Positions 1 through 7,511 of a stretch of DNA of 54,741 bases are shown piece by piece. The DNA lies in contig CALIHL010000020.1 of NCBI GenBank assembly GCA_938022935.1, positions 1 through 54,741 on the forward strand. Reading direction: 5' to 3'. The translations under genes and the position numbers were made by a program. This stretch comes from an uncultured Saprospiraceae bacterium (GTDB lineage Bacteria > Bacteroidota > Bacteroidia > Chitinophagales > Saprospiraceae). Under the pieces are notes generated by a model, which saw only the letters and a program-made list of their open reading frames with translations, ran no database searches and was not told where the DNA came from. Each line of letters opens with the position of its first letter. Positions within the stretch are counted from its first letter, which is position 1.

Positions 1-1720
1 GTGCTGTGGACATGATATCAGTATATGGTATCATGTTCTCTATGCTAAGGTCCGTATCGAAAACCATAGAGTTCCATTTTTCTAATTGATAGCCCAGGCT
101 CAACTCTATCCAGTAGCTTTTGAGTCTTTGATTGATGGAGATTATAGATTGTGCTAATTGATTTTGCTGTACTCTTCCTATGTAGCTCGTTGTATTGATC
201 TCAGGGAGAAATCTATAGTCGTAAGAATAATCACTTTGACTATAGTTGAACTCTGTATGAAGTAAAGCACTCCAATGATGTTCTGAATTGAGACTGATTC
301 CTCTATTCTGCTGAATCAATTGGTCTAAAGACGTAGTATCGTTAAATGTGTTTTCGATTTCATATTCAAGATTGTTAGTGATGTTGATATAATCAGCTTT
401 GATCTGATGTTTGCTATCTATTTGAAAGGAGAGAGAGCCACTCAAGTCTCTAAAGTTGATATTGGATTCATTGATTATGAACTCTTCTATATCATAGAAC
501 TCATAAATAAAATCGTCGCTGGATATTTTGCCAAATTGGAAAGTCTGGTTAGAGTAGTTGTTGTACAGCGGTGATGACCAGCTCTTTGGATAAGATGATC
601 TGGCAGAGAGTTTTAGATTGAGCTTTTTATCCTTAGTGCTTACGTTTGTTCCAATGTTAGTGTATAACAGATTAGAATGTAAGAAGACTTCGGTATGGTC
701 AGCCTTTGCTTGATTGCCAAATTCTATCAATCCAGATACTTGCCCAGAAGCATCGGCGCTTGCCCCATTTTTAGTGATTTGGATTTGGTCCACCATGTAA
801 GGATTGATAGAGCTAACCTTACCATAGAAGTGACTGTTCTGGATAATCTGTATGCCATTCCATTTATACTTTACATGATCTGGCGAGCCGCCTCGGATGA
901 GGAGCTCGCTTAGCGATTCTGAAGGAGCATATACTCCAGCTACGCTGTTGGCAAGTTGTAGTACATCACCATCGGCACTGGATGAAGGTATTTTATCATC
1001 TGAGGTACTGAGCTTCTCGGGCTCAGAAGGAGCGTTTCTTTTTTGGCCTATGATGATGACATCACTCAGTTGATGATCTTCGATGGTAAGATATATGTTT
1101 TGATGGTTTGCGCTTTTTAAAAATTGCGCAACACTCACCTCCGCCTTTTTATAACCAAGATGCTCGATGAGTACAGTATCTGATGGAGAAGTATATATGG
1201 TCAAAGAAAAGCGCCCTTCTGCATCAGTTATAGTTTTGACTTTGAGCGAAGGGATAGATACATAGGAATAGGGCATAGCGCTGGCTTGCTCATCATGTAT
1301 CTGTCCCTCAATAGTGAGAGGTGCATGCCTTTCATTTTGCTCTGGTCTTTTAGATATAATGTAGACACCATCTTCAGCAAATGTAAATTCCAGATTGATT
1401 ATACCAGATATTCTACTTAGTACATCTTTCTTATTGCCTTCGCTTGAAAAAGTATATTCTTCAAGACTGAGAATCTCTTGGTTATAATTAAATGAAACAT
1501 CCAGCACTTCTTCTATCTTGGATAAGATGTCAGAATGAGTTTGCTGAGCAAAACTGAGTTTTATAATCCCGTCTGAATCTGGAGTTTGAGCTGAGATAGA
1601 GGAAAAAGCGAAAAATATTGTAAGAAGGAGAACAGTAATACCTCGTAGACTAATAAACTGTAGACTAATATCGAATTGTCTATCCTTTGAGAATTGTGAT
1701 ATTTTTTTGGTCAATAACAT
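1..1720 (-). CDS. TonB-dependent receptor with STN signalling domain (3' end outside window)
   Basis: This outer-membrane receptor probably imports a ligand and signals its presence to the FecR-like protein encoded just upstream. The frame is open for 573 codons and leaves the window before its stop. From an ATG at 1720 the order is: a signal peptide (hydrophobic core about residues 28-45, ending SISAQ), an STN/secretin-like domain (about 55-120), a carboxypeptidase-regulatory-like beta domain (about 130-220), a plug domain (about 230-340, with LLIRGGSPD and QIQITKNGASAD) and the start of the beta barrel. The start lies 41 bp inside the fecR-like gene, so the two are probably translationally coupled. 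The STN domain plus neighbouring sigma and anti-sigma genes is the FecA-type arrangement. The ligand cannot be read from the sequence. Confidence 0.9.
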   Translation of the reverse strand, partial: MLLTKKISQFSKDRQFDISLQFISLRGITVLLLTIFFAFSSISAQTPDSDGIIKLSFAQQTHSDILSKIEEVLDVSFNYNQEILSLEEYTFSSEGNKKDVLSRISGIINLEFTFAEDGVYIISKRPEQNERHAPLTIEGQIHDEQASAMPYSYVSIPSLKVKTITDAEGRFSLTIYTSPSDTVLIEHLGYKKAEVSVAQFLKSANHQNIYLTIEDHQLSDVIIIGQKRNAPSEPEKLSTSDDKIPSSSADGDVLQLANSVAGVYAPSESLSELLIRGGSPDHVKYKWNGIQIIQNSHFYGKVSSINPYMVDQIQITKNGASADASGQVSGLIEFGNQAKADHTEVFLHSNLLYTNIGTNVSTKDKKLNLKLSARSSYPKSWSSPLYNNYSNQTFQFGKISSDDFIYEFYDIEEFIINESNINFRDLSGSLSFQIDSKHQIKADYINITNNLEYEIENTFNDTTSLDQLIQQNRGISLNSEHHWSALLHTEFNYSQSDYSYDYRFLPEINTTSYIGRVQQNQLAQSIISINQRLKSYWIELSLGYQLEKWNSMVFDTDLSIENMIPYTDIMSTA

Positions 1721-2615
1721 ATATCCAACCCATCGATTTAGTAAGTAGTTCAAGTGCTTTTACGAGGTCAGTGGTATGAATAACGCCAGAAAATCTCTTT
1801 TCGGTTAATTCTGATGGGATATTAACGCGTACATCATAAAATCGTTCTATATCGTCCTTGACCCAAGCCACTTTACTTCTGTAGTACTTCTTCTTTCCAG
1901 ATCGCCAGTTATCGGATTGATTAGTGCTGTTTTGAACTTCGCTTAATTCGCCATCATTGATTTCAACGCGTTGCAAAGCAGTTATAATGTGGGTGTCGGC
2001 AGATTGGTTGGATACTGATACTTTTCCTTCTTCACATGATACAGTCATGCCATTATCAGAGTGTGACCAGATATCAAATGAAGTGCCGAGCACCTTGACA
2101 ACGCCTGATGTTGTTCGCACTTCAAAGGGAACACCCTTTGTTACTTTAAAGTATGCTTGACCAGATAGAGTAACGCTTCTTTGGTTGGCCCAATCGGCAG
2201 TGTCAACGTCTATAGATGATCCAGGACTTAAGTCGATAGTGGATCCACCAGGTAGTGCATATTGGATCGTCTCTCCAGGTTTGCTCTTTATGATATTGTC
2301 AGAAGTATCATACATCGATATGATCCAGAGGATCAATAATGCCAGCGCCATCAAAGCACCGATGATCCACCATCTACGCATACTGTTTGGCAGATGAGCG
2401 GACGTATGGTCGTTTTGAGAATAACGCATTTTGACAATAAACTCATCCCATAATTGAGCTGATGGCTTGGCGTCGATCTCGTAATTCTCTTGTCGAGCCA
2501 AGACTTCTTTGAGGGCAGTGAGATCATAAGAAGACGAAAGAAGAGTTTGTTCGTCCTCAGATAATGAGCCTTCGAGCCATTTTGCCAAGAGTATATCCTC
2601 GTCTTCTATTGCCAT
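1680..2615 (-). CDS. FecR-family anti-sigma factor / transmembrane signal transducer
   Basis: This protein is predicted to hold the neighbouring ECF sigma factor and to receive the signal from the STN domain of the TonB receptor. The 311 residues comprise a cytoplasmic N-terminal part (about 1-80), one membrane segment (about 82-100, rich in W, I, L and A) and a periplasmic FecR domain (about 110-210, with PGGSTIDLSPGS and GTSFDIWSH) followed by a C-terminal part resembling DUF4974 (about 240-311, FSGVIHTTDLVKALELL). This is the usual Bacteroidota FecR layout. It lies 37 bp downstream of the sigma gene and overlaps the receptor gene by 41 bp, which supports a three-gene operon. Confidence 0.93.
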   Translation of the reverse strand: MAIEDEDILLAKWLEGSLSEDEQTLLSSSYDLTALKEVLARQENYEIDAKPSAQLWDEFIVKMRYSQNDHTSAHLPNSMRRWWIIGALMALALLILWIISMYDTSDNIIKSKPGETIQYALPGGSTIDLSPGSSIDVDTADWANQRSVTLSGQAYFKVTKGVPFEVRTTSGVVKVLGTSFDIWSHSDNGMTVSCEEGKVSVSNQSADTHIITALQRVEINDGELSEVQNSTNQSDNWRSGKKKYYRSKVAWVKDDIERFYDVRVNIPSELTEKRFSGVIHTTDLVKALELLTKSMGWIYVIDQKNITILKG

Positions 2616-2652
2616 GATATCTATAAAACGTCTAACTATCTAATTACCCTAA

Positions 2653-3153
2653 CTACTTGTTCAAGATTTTTTGCTTTCGCAAATGCAGCAATGCCTTATG
2701 CATCCTTTTTTCTACTGCTTTAACACTGATCTCTAAGCGTTCTGCTATATCTTTGTATTTCAGGTCATTGAACCTATGAAGCATGAATACTTCTCTATTA
2801 GCCTCGGTCATCGAGCTAATAGCAACCTCTAATCGCTCTTTGAATTCTCTTTCCTCAACCAGATATTGGCCATCTTTGAAATCTACTTTTTGTCGAAGCG
2901 AAAGTTTGTATTTTTCGTTTGACTTTTTTTTTCGGTATTGGTCTATGATGAGCCTACTGGATGTTGTAAATAGAAAAGACCCAGCCTTTTCGATTTGCAC
3001 ATTTTTACAAATGTGCCATAACCTGATGAATGATTCCTGCATTAGGTCAATGCTATCATCTGCTTTAACGCCTCTGCTGATCAGAAAGCGCTGAAGCTGA
3101 TCACACCACGTATGGTACACTTGTCGAAATACTTCTTCATGGCACAAGCTCAT
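2653..3153 (-). CDS. ECF RNA polymerase sigma factor (FecI/RpoE type)
   Basis: This is an alternative sigma factor of 166 residues, a normal length for the family. Region 2 covers about residues 8-75 (DLMQESFIRLW, then a helix leading to LIIDQYRKKK). Region 4 covers about residues 105-160 (MTEANREVFMLHRF, then KYKDIAERLEISVKAVEKRM, a helix-turn-helix). It is the first gene of an operon with the fecR-like gene and the TonB receptor. In the FecIRA paradigm it would direct transcription of the receptor gene and be released by FecR on ligand binding. I see no TAnnTTTG element directly upstream, so its promoter may be atypical or autoregulated. Confidence 0.93.
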   Translation of the reverse strand: MSLCHEEVFRQVYHTWCDQLQRFLISRGVKADDSIDLMQESFIRLWHICKNVQIEKAGSFLFTTSSRLIIDQYRKKKSNEKYKLSLRQKVDFKDGQYLVEEREFKERLEVAISSMTEANREVFMLHRFNDLKYKDIAERLEISVKAVEKRMHKALLHLRKQKILNK

Positions 3154-3231
3154 ACCACTAATTAAACAAATAAATATGAAGGCAACGAGACCTAACTTCG
3201 ATATCTTAAAAACTTGAATTCACCGTGTCCA

Positions 3232-3885
3232 TTAAGAAAGCGACCACCATAATGCCCACCAATGACTGATAGCTCCAGCAAGTACAAAAAGGTGCCAGAT
3301 AGGGTGGTGGTATTTCCAGGATTTACGTAAGTAAAATATAGCTCCAATTAGATAATAGGCTCCGCCCATGTAGATCAAGGTAGATACTTGCTTCGGTAAT
3401 AATGGGAAGAAAGAATCCGACACCCATAATATCGAAGCACCCATAGCTACATATATCGCGGTGGAGAGGTATTTATATTTACCTGTCGTAAATATTTTGA
3501 AAATAGTACCCAAGAAAGCGAGTATCCACATCACACTGAGCAGGATAAGCCCACTTTCGTTTTTATAAAATATCAAGATGAATGGAGTATACGATCCCGA
3601 TATCATAAAGAAGATCCCTATGTGATCAGCCTTACGCATGAGCCACTTGGTGTACGGATCTTTATAACCATGATATAATGTCGATGTTGTAAACATCAAG
3701 AACATCCCTACAGTAAAAATTATAGAACCGATCAAGCCATCCTCGCTATGGTCTATCGCCTTCGGGATGAGCCAAAAGCCTGCTATAACAGTATACAGTA
3801 AGCCAAGAAAGTGAGTGATGACATTAAGTCGCTCAATCTCTGGAGGGTATATGCTTACGGTTGGTTGATTATTAGAAGACTTGAT
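3232..3885 (-). CDS. Hly-III/YqfA family membrane protein with non-canonical start
   Basis: This seven-helix membrane protein belongs to the hemolysin III / PAQR-like family, whose members have diverse or unknown roles. Family signatures are clear: YPPEIERLN..TH..G near the N terminus, TSTLYHG, KADHIGIFFMISGSYTPF and, near the C terminus, HHPIWHLFVLAGAISHWW. The frame contains no ATG, GTG or TTG until a TTG at 3735, which would delete the first conserved segment and first helix (167 residues). Reading from an ATC at 3885 gives 217 residues, the family's normal length. That ATC overlaps the stop of the upstream DUF4197 gene as TAATC, one base away from the common coupling arrangement TAATG. 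Either ATC is used as a rare start, or the start codon has been lost by mutation or sequencing error. Confidence 0.75.
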   Translation of the reverse strand: MKSSNNQPTVSIYPPEIERLNVITHFLGLLYTVIAGFWLIPKAIDHSEDGLIGSIIFTVGMFLMFTTSTLYHGYKDPYTKWLMRKADHIGIFFMISGSYTPFILIFYKNESGLILLSVMWILAFLGTIFKIFTTGKYKYLSTAIYVAMGASILWVSDSFFPLLPKQVSTLIYMGGAYYLIGAIFYLRKSWKYHHPIWHLFVLAGAISHWWALWWSLS

Positions 3886-4589
3886 TAGCTTGGATCTTGT
3901 TTTTTGAAAACATTCTGAAGTAATGGAGACACGCGCTGAGAGATATCAGTTCTGATGCCCAGTTCTTTTTGAGCAACCAAAGAAAACAACCCTTTGAGCG
4001 CTTCATGCACTACATATTCGTCAAGCCTTGGATTAACATCATTGAGCAGAGGTATCTTGTTGTACTTGTTGACAGCATCTTCCCAATATTGGATGGCATT
4101 AAACTTGTTGAGCGAGTTGACAACCACTGGCTCAAACTGATTGTACAAACTCTGATAAGTCTGCTGATTGAGATATACTGTGGCTGCATCTTTTTCTCCC
4201 ATCAATATACCCAAAGCATCTCCGATACTCATGCCTCTTATGGCATCTAAGAATATAGGCCCAACGCTACTTGCTGCATCTTCTGCACCTCTATTTATTT
4301 TTTCAAGTATGATTTCTTCAACATTAGAAAAGCCAGGGATTACCTGAAGCTTGTCAGTAACCTTACGAGCTTCTTCAGGTAGTAAGATCTTGTATGCAGA
4401 TTTATAATATCCATCTTTTGCGCCTAAGAAGTCAACAGCTTCACCTGTGCCAAGATTAAGTGCTTCTTTAAGGCCCCTTGCTATGTCAGCATTAGAAAGT
4501 GGAGCTTCGATTAGATCTTCGAGTGATGCAGGACAAGCCATCAATGTTAGGCTCATTAAGAAGGTAAAAGTGTATTTATAAAAATTCAT
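3885..4589 (-). CDS. DUF4197 lipoprotein
   Basis: This 234-residue protein matches the DUF4197 family, whose function is unknown. A lipoprotein signal peptide ends in LTLMAC, with the lipidated cysteine at about residue 19. The mature part starts with a helical segment (IARGLKEALNLG..EAVDFL) and the family-typical DGYYKSAYKILLP, followed by a long helical region ending near LGIRTDISQRV. It probably sits in an envelope membrane facing the periplasm. Its stop codon overlaps the apparent start of the Hly-III gene, suggesting co-transcription. The product assignment rests on my memory of the family pattern. Confidence 0.85.
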   Translation of the reverse strand: MNFYKYTFTFLMSLTLMACPASLEDLIEAPLSNADIARGLKEALNLGTGEAVDFLGAKDGYYKSAYKILLPEEARKVTDKLQVIPGFSNVEEIILEKINRGAEDAASSVGPIFLDAIRGMSIGDALGILMGEKDAATVYLNQQTYQSLYNQFEPVVVNSLNKFNAIQYWEDAVNKYNKIPLLNDVNPRLDEYVVHEALKGLFSLVAQKELGIRTDISQRVSPLLQNVFKKQDPS

Positions 4590-4665
4590 AGATCTATGTT
4601 TAGTTGTATAACGCAGATAATTACTTCCCTCAGGTTATCGGCTTGTTAAATTATTGGCAGACTTG

Positions 4666-5016
4666 TTATAAGGTGATGGTTATCTCAGAGCTATCAACCT
4701 TTCCACCAACAGGAGGATTAAGTTTGCTTAGTCTTACCTGTACGGTTTTTACTTTTGAAAATTCAGCTTTTATCTTCGCAGCTATATCAAATGCAACTGA
4801 CTCTAGCAGCTTATACTTTTGCTGCATGATATCATTGCAGATCTTATAGAGCGACTCATAATTAACGGTCTCGTCTATAAGATCATTGGGATCTTCCTTA
4901 AGGTCTACATCGGCTATAACATCTAAAACAAAGTTGTTCCCTATTCTTCTTTCAAAATCATAGAACCCATGAAATGCGTAAAATTTCATCCCTTTGAGCG
5001 CAACTGTCGTCTTCAT
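4666..5016 (-). CDS. folB: Dihydroneopterin aldolase
   Basis: FolB converts 7,8-dihydroneopterin to 6-hydroxymethyl-7,8-dihydropterin and glycolaldehyde in folate synthesis. The sequence shows the family's opening V.LKGMKFYAFHGF, followed by ERRIGNNFVLDV, the VNYESLY segment, and the conserved LLESVAFDIA with its glutamate. It ends in KLNPPVGGKVDSSEITI, typical of the family. I chose the ATG at 5016 because AGGAG lies 5 bases upstream of it. An ATG at 5031 would add five residues and has no such site. The product is 116 residues, normal for FolB. No other folate gene lies nearby, and the downstream DUF4197 gene is unrelated. Confidence 0.93.
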   Translation of the reverse strand: MKTTVALKGMKFYAFHGFYDFERRIGNNFVLDVIADVDLKEDPNDLIDETVNYESLYKICNDIMQQKYKLLESVAFDIAAKIKAEFSKVKTVQVRLSKLNPPVGGKVDSSEITITL

Positions 5017-5021
5017 CTTAT

Positions 5022-5026
5022 CTCCT
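5022..5026 (-). promoter_or_regulatory. Shine-Dalgarno site of folB
   Basis: AGGAG on the minus strand lies 5 bases before the ATG at 5016. Clear Shine-Dalgarno sites are rare in this window, so this one decides between the two possible folB starts. Confidence 0.6.
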
Positions 5027-5140
5027 ATCATTTATTAGAAGTCGAAGATAGGTATTGGCATTGTCATAAAAATTCTTTTTTGGGTAATTGTTTATTTATA
5101 GTTTTCTTACAGATCAAGAGATAATCTAAAAAGAGAAGCA

Positions 5141-5623
5141 ATGAATGATCATAAGACTTACTTAACGCAAAGAGTACCTGAGCTAGTAGCCGAACTCAAA
5201 GCGGATATGAATCCATCCTTTGGTATCATGACACCACAGCATATGATAGAGCACTTGGTCTGGGTAATCAAATCAAGTACGAAGGACTTTGGGCCACCAC
5301 CAGAAGAACTCACTGAGGGACAGCAGAGGTTTATGAGATTCATAGAAAAGGGCGCTCACTTTAAGTACATGCCTTCTGACAAGAAAACGAGCGATCTTGA
5401 TCCTCCACGTATGGCTGATCTTCAGGCTGCTATCGATGTGATACCTGAAGCAGTGCAGAGACTATACAATAAAAAGGAAGATCACGTATTTTTCAATCCC
5501 ATGATGGGCACAGTATCATTCGCTGATATGGAGCTGATGCAAGCCAAGCACTTTAAGTGGCATCTTGAAGAACAATATGGATTGGGAAAGACTGAATCCT
5601 CGTCTGATCCTCAGATGATATGA
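5141..5623 (+). CDS. DinB-like / DUF1569 family protein
   Basis: This 160-residue soluble protein resembles the DUF1569 branch of the DinB-like four-helix-bundle superfamily. These proteins often bind a metal through spaced histidines, and some are thiol transferases. Visible family features are MTPQHMIEHLVW near residue 30 (His as a likely ligand), FFNPMMGTVSF near residue 116, and a C-terminal AKHFKWHLEEQYGL with two further histidines. No function can be assigned. It stands between divergent folB and the glycosyltransferase gene, and its ATG is preceded by a purine-rich AGAGAAGC. Confidence 0.8.
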   Translation: MNDHKTYLTQRVPELVAELKADMNPSFGIMTPQHMIEHLVWVIKSSTKDFGPPPEELTEGQQRFMRFIEKGAHFKYMPSDKKTSDLDPPRMADLQAAIDVIPEAVQRLYNKKEDHVFFNPMMGTVSFADMELMQAKHFKWHLEEQYGLGKTESSSDPQMI

Positions 5624-5649
5624 GCGCTGGAGCTTTTAACAAAAGATTA

Positions 5650-5689
5650 AAGCCTTGATAAACTCAAAATAGAAGGCTTGTCCGTTTTT
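5650..5689 (+). terminator. Possible terminator after the DinB-like gene
   Basis: AAGCCTT at 5650-5656 and AAGGCTT at 5673-5679 form a 7-bp stem with a 16-base loop, followed by GTCCGTTTTT. The loop is long, so this is a weak call. It lies between the DinB-like gene and the ATG of the glycosyltransferase. Confidence 0.35.
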
Positions 5690-5719
5690 CTTTATGAACG
5701 AAACGATTGCACGACCAAC

Positions 5720-6895
5720 ATGAAGAAGATTAGAGTAGCATTTTTTGCTGAAGTGCTTGTAAAAGAGTTTGATGGTGCGACTCGGACGATGTTTCAGATC
5801 ATAGAAAGGATCGATACTGTCAAGTATGAGTTTTTGTTTTTCTGTGGTGTTGCACCAGAAGGAGACTTTGATCACGAAGTCTTTCATATGCCATCTCTTA
5901 CGATACCATTTAACAAGACTTATAAGATGGCCTCGATGGTGGGCATGGGACCGAAGATCACTGAGAAATTAGAAAGCTTTGCGCCAGACGTTATCCACAT
6001 ATCGACCCCTTCTCCACTGGGCTACTACGCCTTAAAGCATGGGAAGACACATGATATCCCAGTTATATCTATATACCATGCACACTTTATGTCTCACATA
6101 AAGTATTATACGAATAACACGCCTGTCATCACTCAAGTACTGGAGCATGCTGTAGTGGCTCACGCCAAGTCATTCTATGATCGTTGTGATATGGTTTATC
6201 TACCGACTGGAGAACTGATAACTGAGTTAGATGGTCATGGATTTAAGACGAATCACATGAAGGTATGGAGAAGAGGCATCGATCTCGATCTCTTCAATCC
6301 TCAGAAGAAAGATAAAGAGTACATATCCAATCTCGTTAGAAATGATAATCCCAATATTCTATTTGTTGGCCGATTGGTCTGGGAGAAAAACTTGGAGTGC
6401 TTGATTAACATGTATGACTTAGTTAGGGAAAGAGGCTTGAAATATAATTTTATAATCGCAGGTGATGGCGTGGTCAGACCGCAATTAGAAAAAAGGATGC
6501 CTCAGGCATTCTTCATGAAGCACACCAAGCAATCAGTACTTGCTAGGATATATGCGTCAGCGGACTACTTTGTCTTCCCTTCTATGACGGAGACTTATAG
6601 TAACGCGATAGGTGAGGCGATGGCAAGTGGACTACCATGTCTTGTTGCAGATGGTAGAGGAGTAAAAGGATTTGTAAAACAAGGCATCAACGGCTTCCTT
6701 TGCAATGCAGATGATCCTGCTGATTTTCTAAAAATCATGGAGATACTTCATAACCAACCTGTCTTGGTAAAGAGCATAACCAATCAAGCCTATCTTGATG
6801 TGATGATGTTGAGATGGGATCAGTTGGTCAGTCAGTACTTTGATGATATATCGTTGCTTTCTTCTTCTGATGTAGACGTGGAAGCTGCTTCTTAG
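5720..6895 (+). CDS. Glycosyltransferase family 4 (GT-B fold)
   Basis: This cytoplasmic or membrane-associated retaining glycosyltransferase uses a nucleotide-sugar donor. An N-terminal acceptor domain (about residues 1-200, with DGATRTMFQII near 18) is followed by a GT4 donor domain: FVGRLVWEKNLECL near 215-228 with the Arg and Lys expected to contact the donor phosphates, then FPSMTETYSNAIGEAMASG with the E-x7-E pair at 291 and 299. This domain pattern resembles glycolipid and 1,2-diacylglycerol glucosyltransferases, but the acceptor is unknown. I use the ATG at 5720. A TTG at 5678 would add 14 residues that do not look like the family's N terminus. The gene converges on the YdeI-like gene with a 4-base overlap. 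Confidence 0.92.
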   Translation: MKKIRVAFFAEVLVKEFDGATRTMFQIIERIDTVKYEFLFFCGVAPEGDFDHEVFHMPSLTIPFNKTYKMASMVGMGPKITEKLESFAPDVIHISTPSPLGYYALKHGKTHDIPVISIYHAHFMSHIKYYTNNTPVITQVLEHAVVAHAKSFYDRCDMVYLPTGELITELDGHGFKTNHMKVWRRGIDLDLFNPQKKDKEYISNLVRNDNPNILFVGRLVWEKNLECLINMYDLVRERGLKYNFIIAGDGVVRPQLEKRMPQAFFMKHTKQSVLARIYASADYFVFPSMTETYSNAIGEAMASGLPCLVADGRGVKGFVKQGINGFLCNADDPADFLKIMEILHNQPVLVKSITNQAYLDVMMLRWDQLVSQYFDDISLLSSSDVDVEAAS

Positions 6896-7407
6896 ATGAT
6901 ACCTTTCTTGTCTTTAAAATCCTGATTGAGTATTTTAAAATCTAAACTACCTTTTTGTTCTTTCAAGTGTTCTAAGATAATGAAGCTTTTTTCGATTCTT
7001 TTTTCTTTGCTCTTTATTTTGACAACTAGATAGAGTAAGCTCCTTTGCTTGCCGGGAGTAAGTTGATGAAAAAGGTGATCTCCTTCGGGGTCATGTAAGA
7101 AGAGCTCTTCCATTTCTTCGGGTAGCGGCATGCCATACTTGCTCTTGTCTTTTTCTATGGAGACAGTAACTACATCACCGAGCTCTATCTTGTGTTCTTG
7201 CCTTAGCTCTTTATTGATTTTTATAAAGTAGATGCCATTACCGGCGGGCATTAGAGATGCATGAAATCCTGACCCTTTATTTAAAGAGCACATAAACCTA
7301 CCCATCTTTTCCTTCTTAATCTTTTCGATAATGTGATTGGGTACTTTTAAGTGATAGTTCCACAGATTATTTTCATACTTCTCTAAAATAGAATCAAAGC
7401 TCAGCAT
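6892..7407 (-). CDS. YdeI/OmpD-associated family protein with DUF1905 domain
   Basis: The 171 residues form two parts. An N-terminal DUF1905-like beta domain spans about 10-90 (FHASLMPAGNGIYFIKINK, then ELGDVVTVSIEKD). A C-terminal YdeI-like helical segment spans about 95-140 (FHQLTPGKQRSLLYLVVKIKSKEKRI), after which the sequence is lysine-rich. E. coli YdeI has been linked to peptide and stress tolerance, but a function here is not established. Its stop codon overlaps that of the convergent glycosyltransferase gene by 4 bases. The start is the ATG at 7407. Confidence 0.82.
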   Translation of the reverse strand: MLSFDSILEKYENNLWNYHLKVPNHIIEKIKKEKMGRFMCSLNKGSGFHASLMPAGNGIYFIKINKELRQEHKIELGDVVTVSIEKDKSKYGMPLPEEMEELFLHDPEGDHLFHQLTPGKQRSLLYLVVKIKSKEKRIEKSFIILEHLKEQKGSLDFKILNQDFKDKKGII

Positions 7408-7511
7408 GATTCAAGTATAGACATTATTTCAATAAGGACTTAATTTATGAGTTGATATCCACGTGATTGATTAATTTGGACAGACTGAAGTAGTCATTGT
7501 AAGATGTCAAG

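Noticed and set aside
5678..5719. Upstream TTG extension of the GT4 glycosyltransferase
   Set aside because: It adds 14 residues unlike the family N terminus; the ATG at 5720 begins with the expected KKIRVAFF strand.
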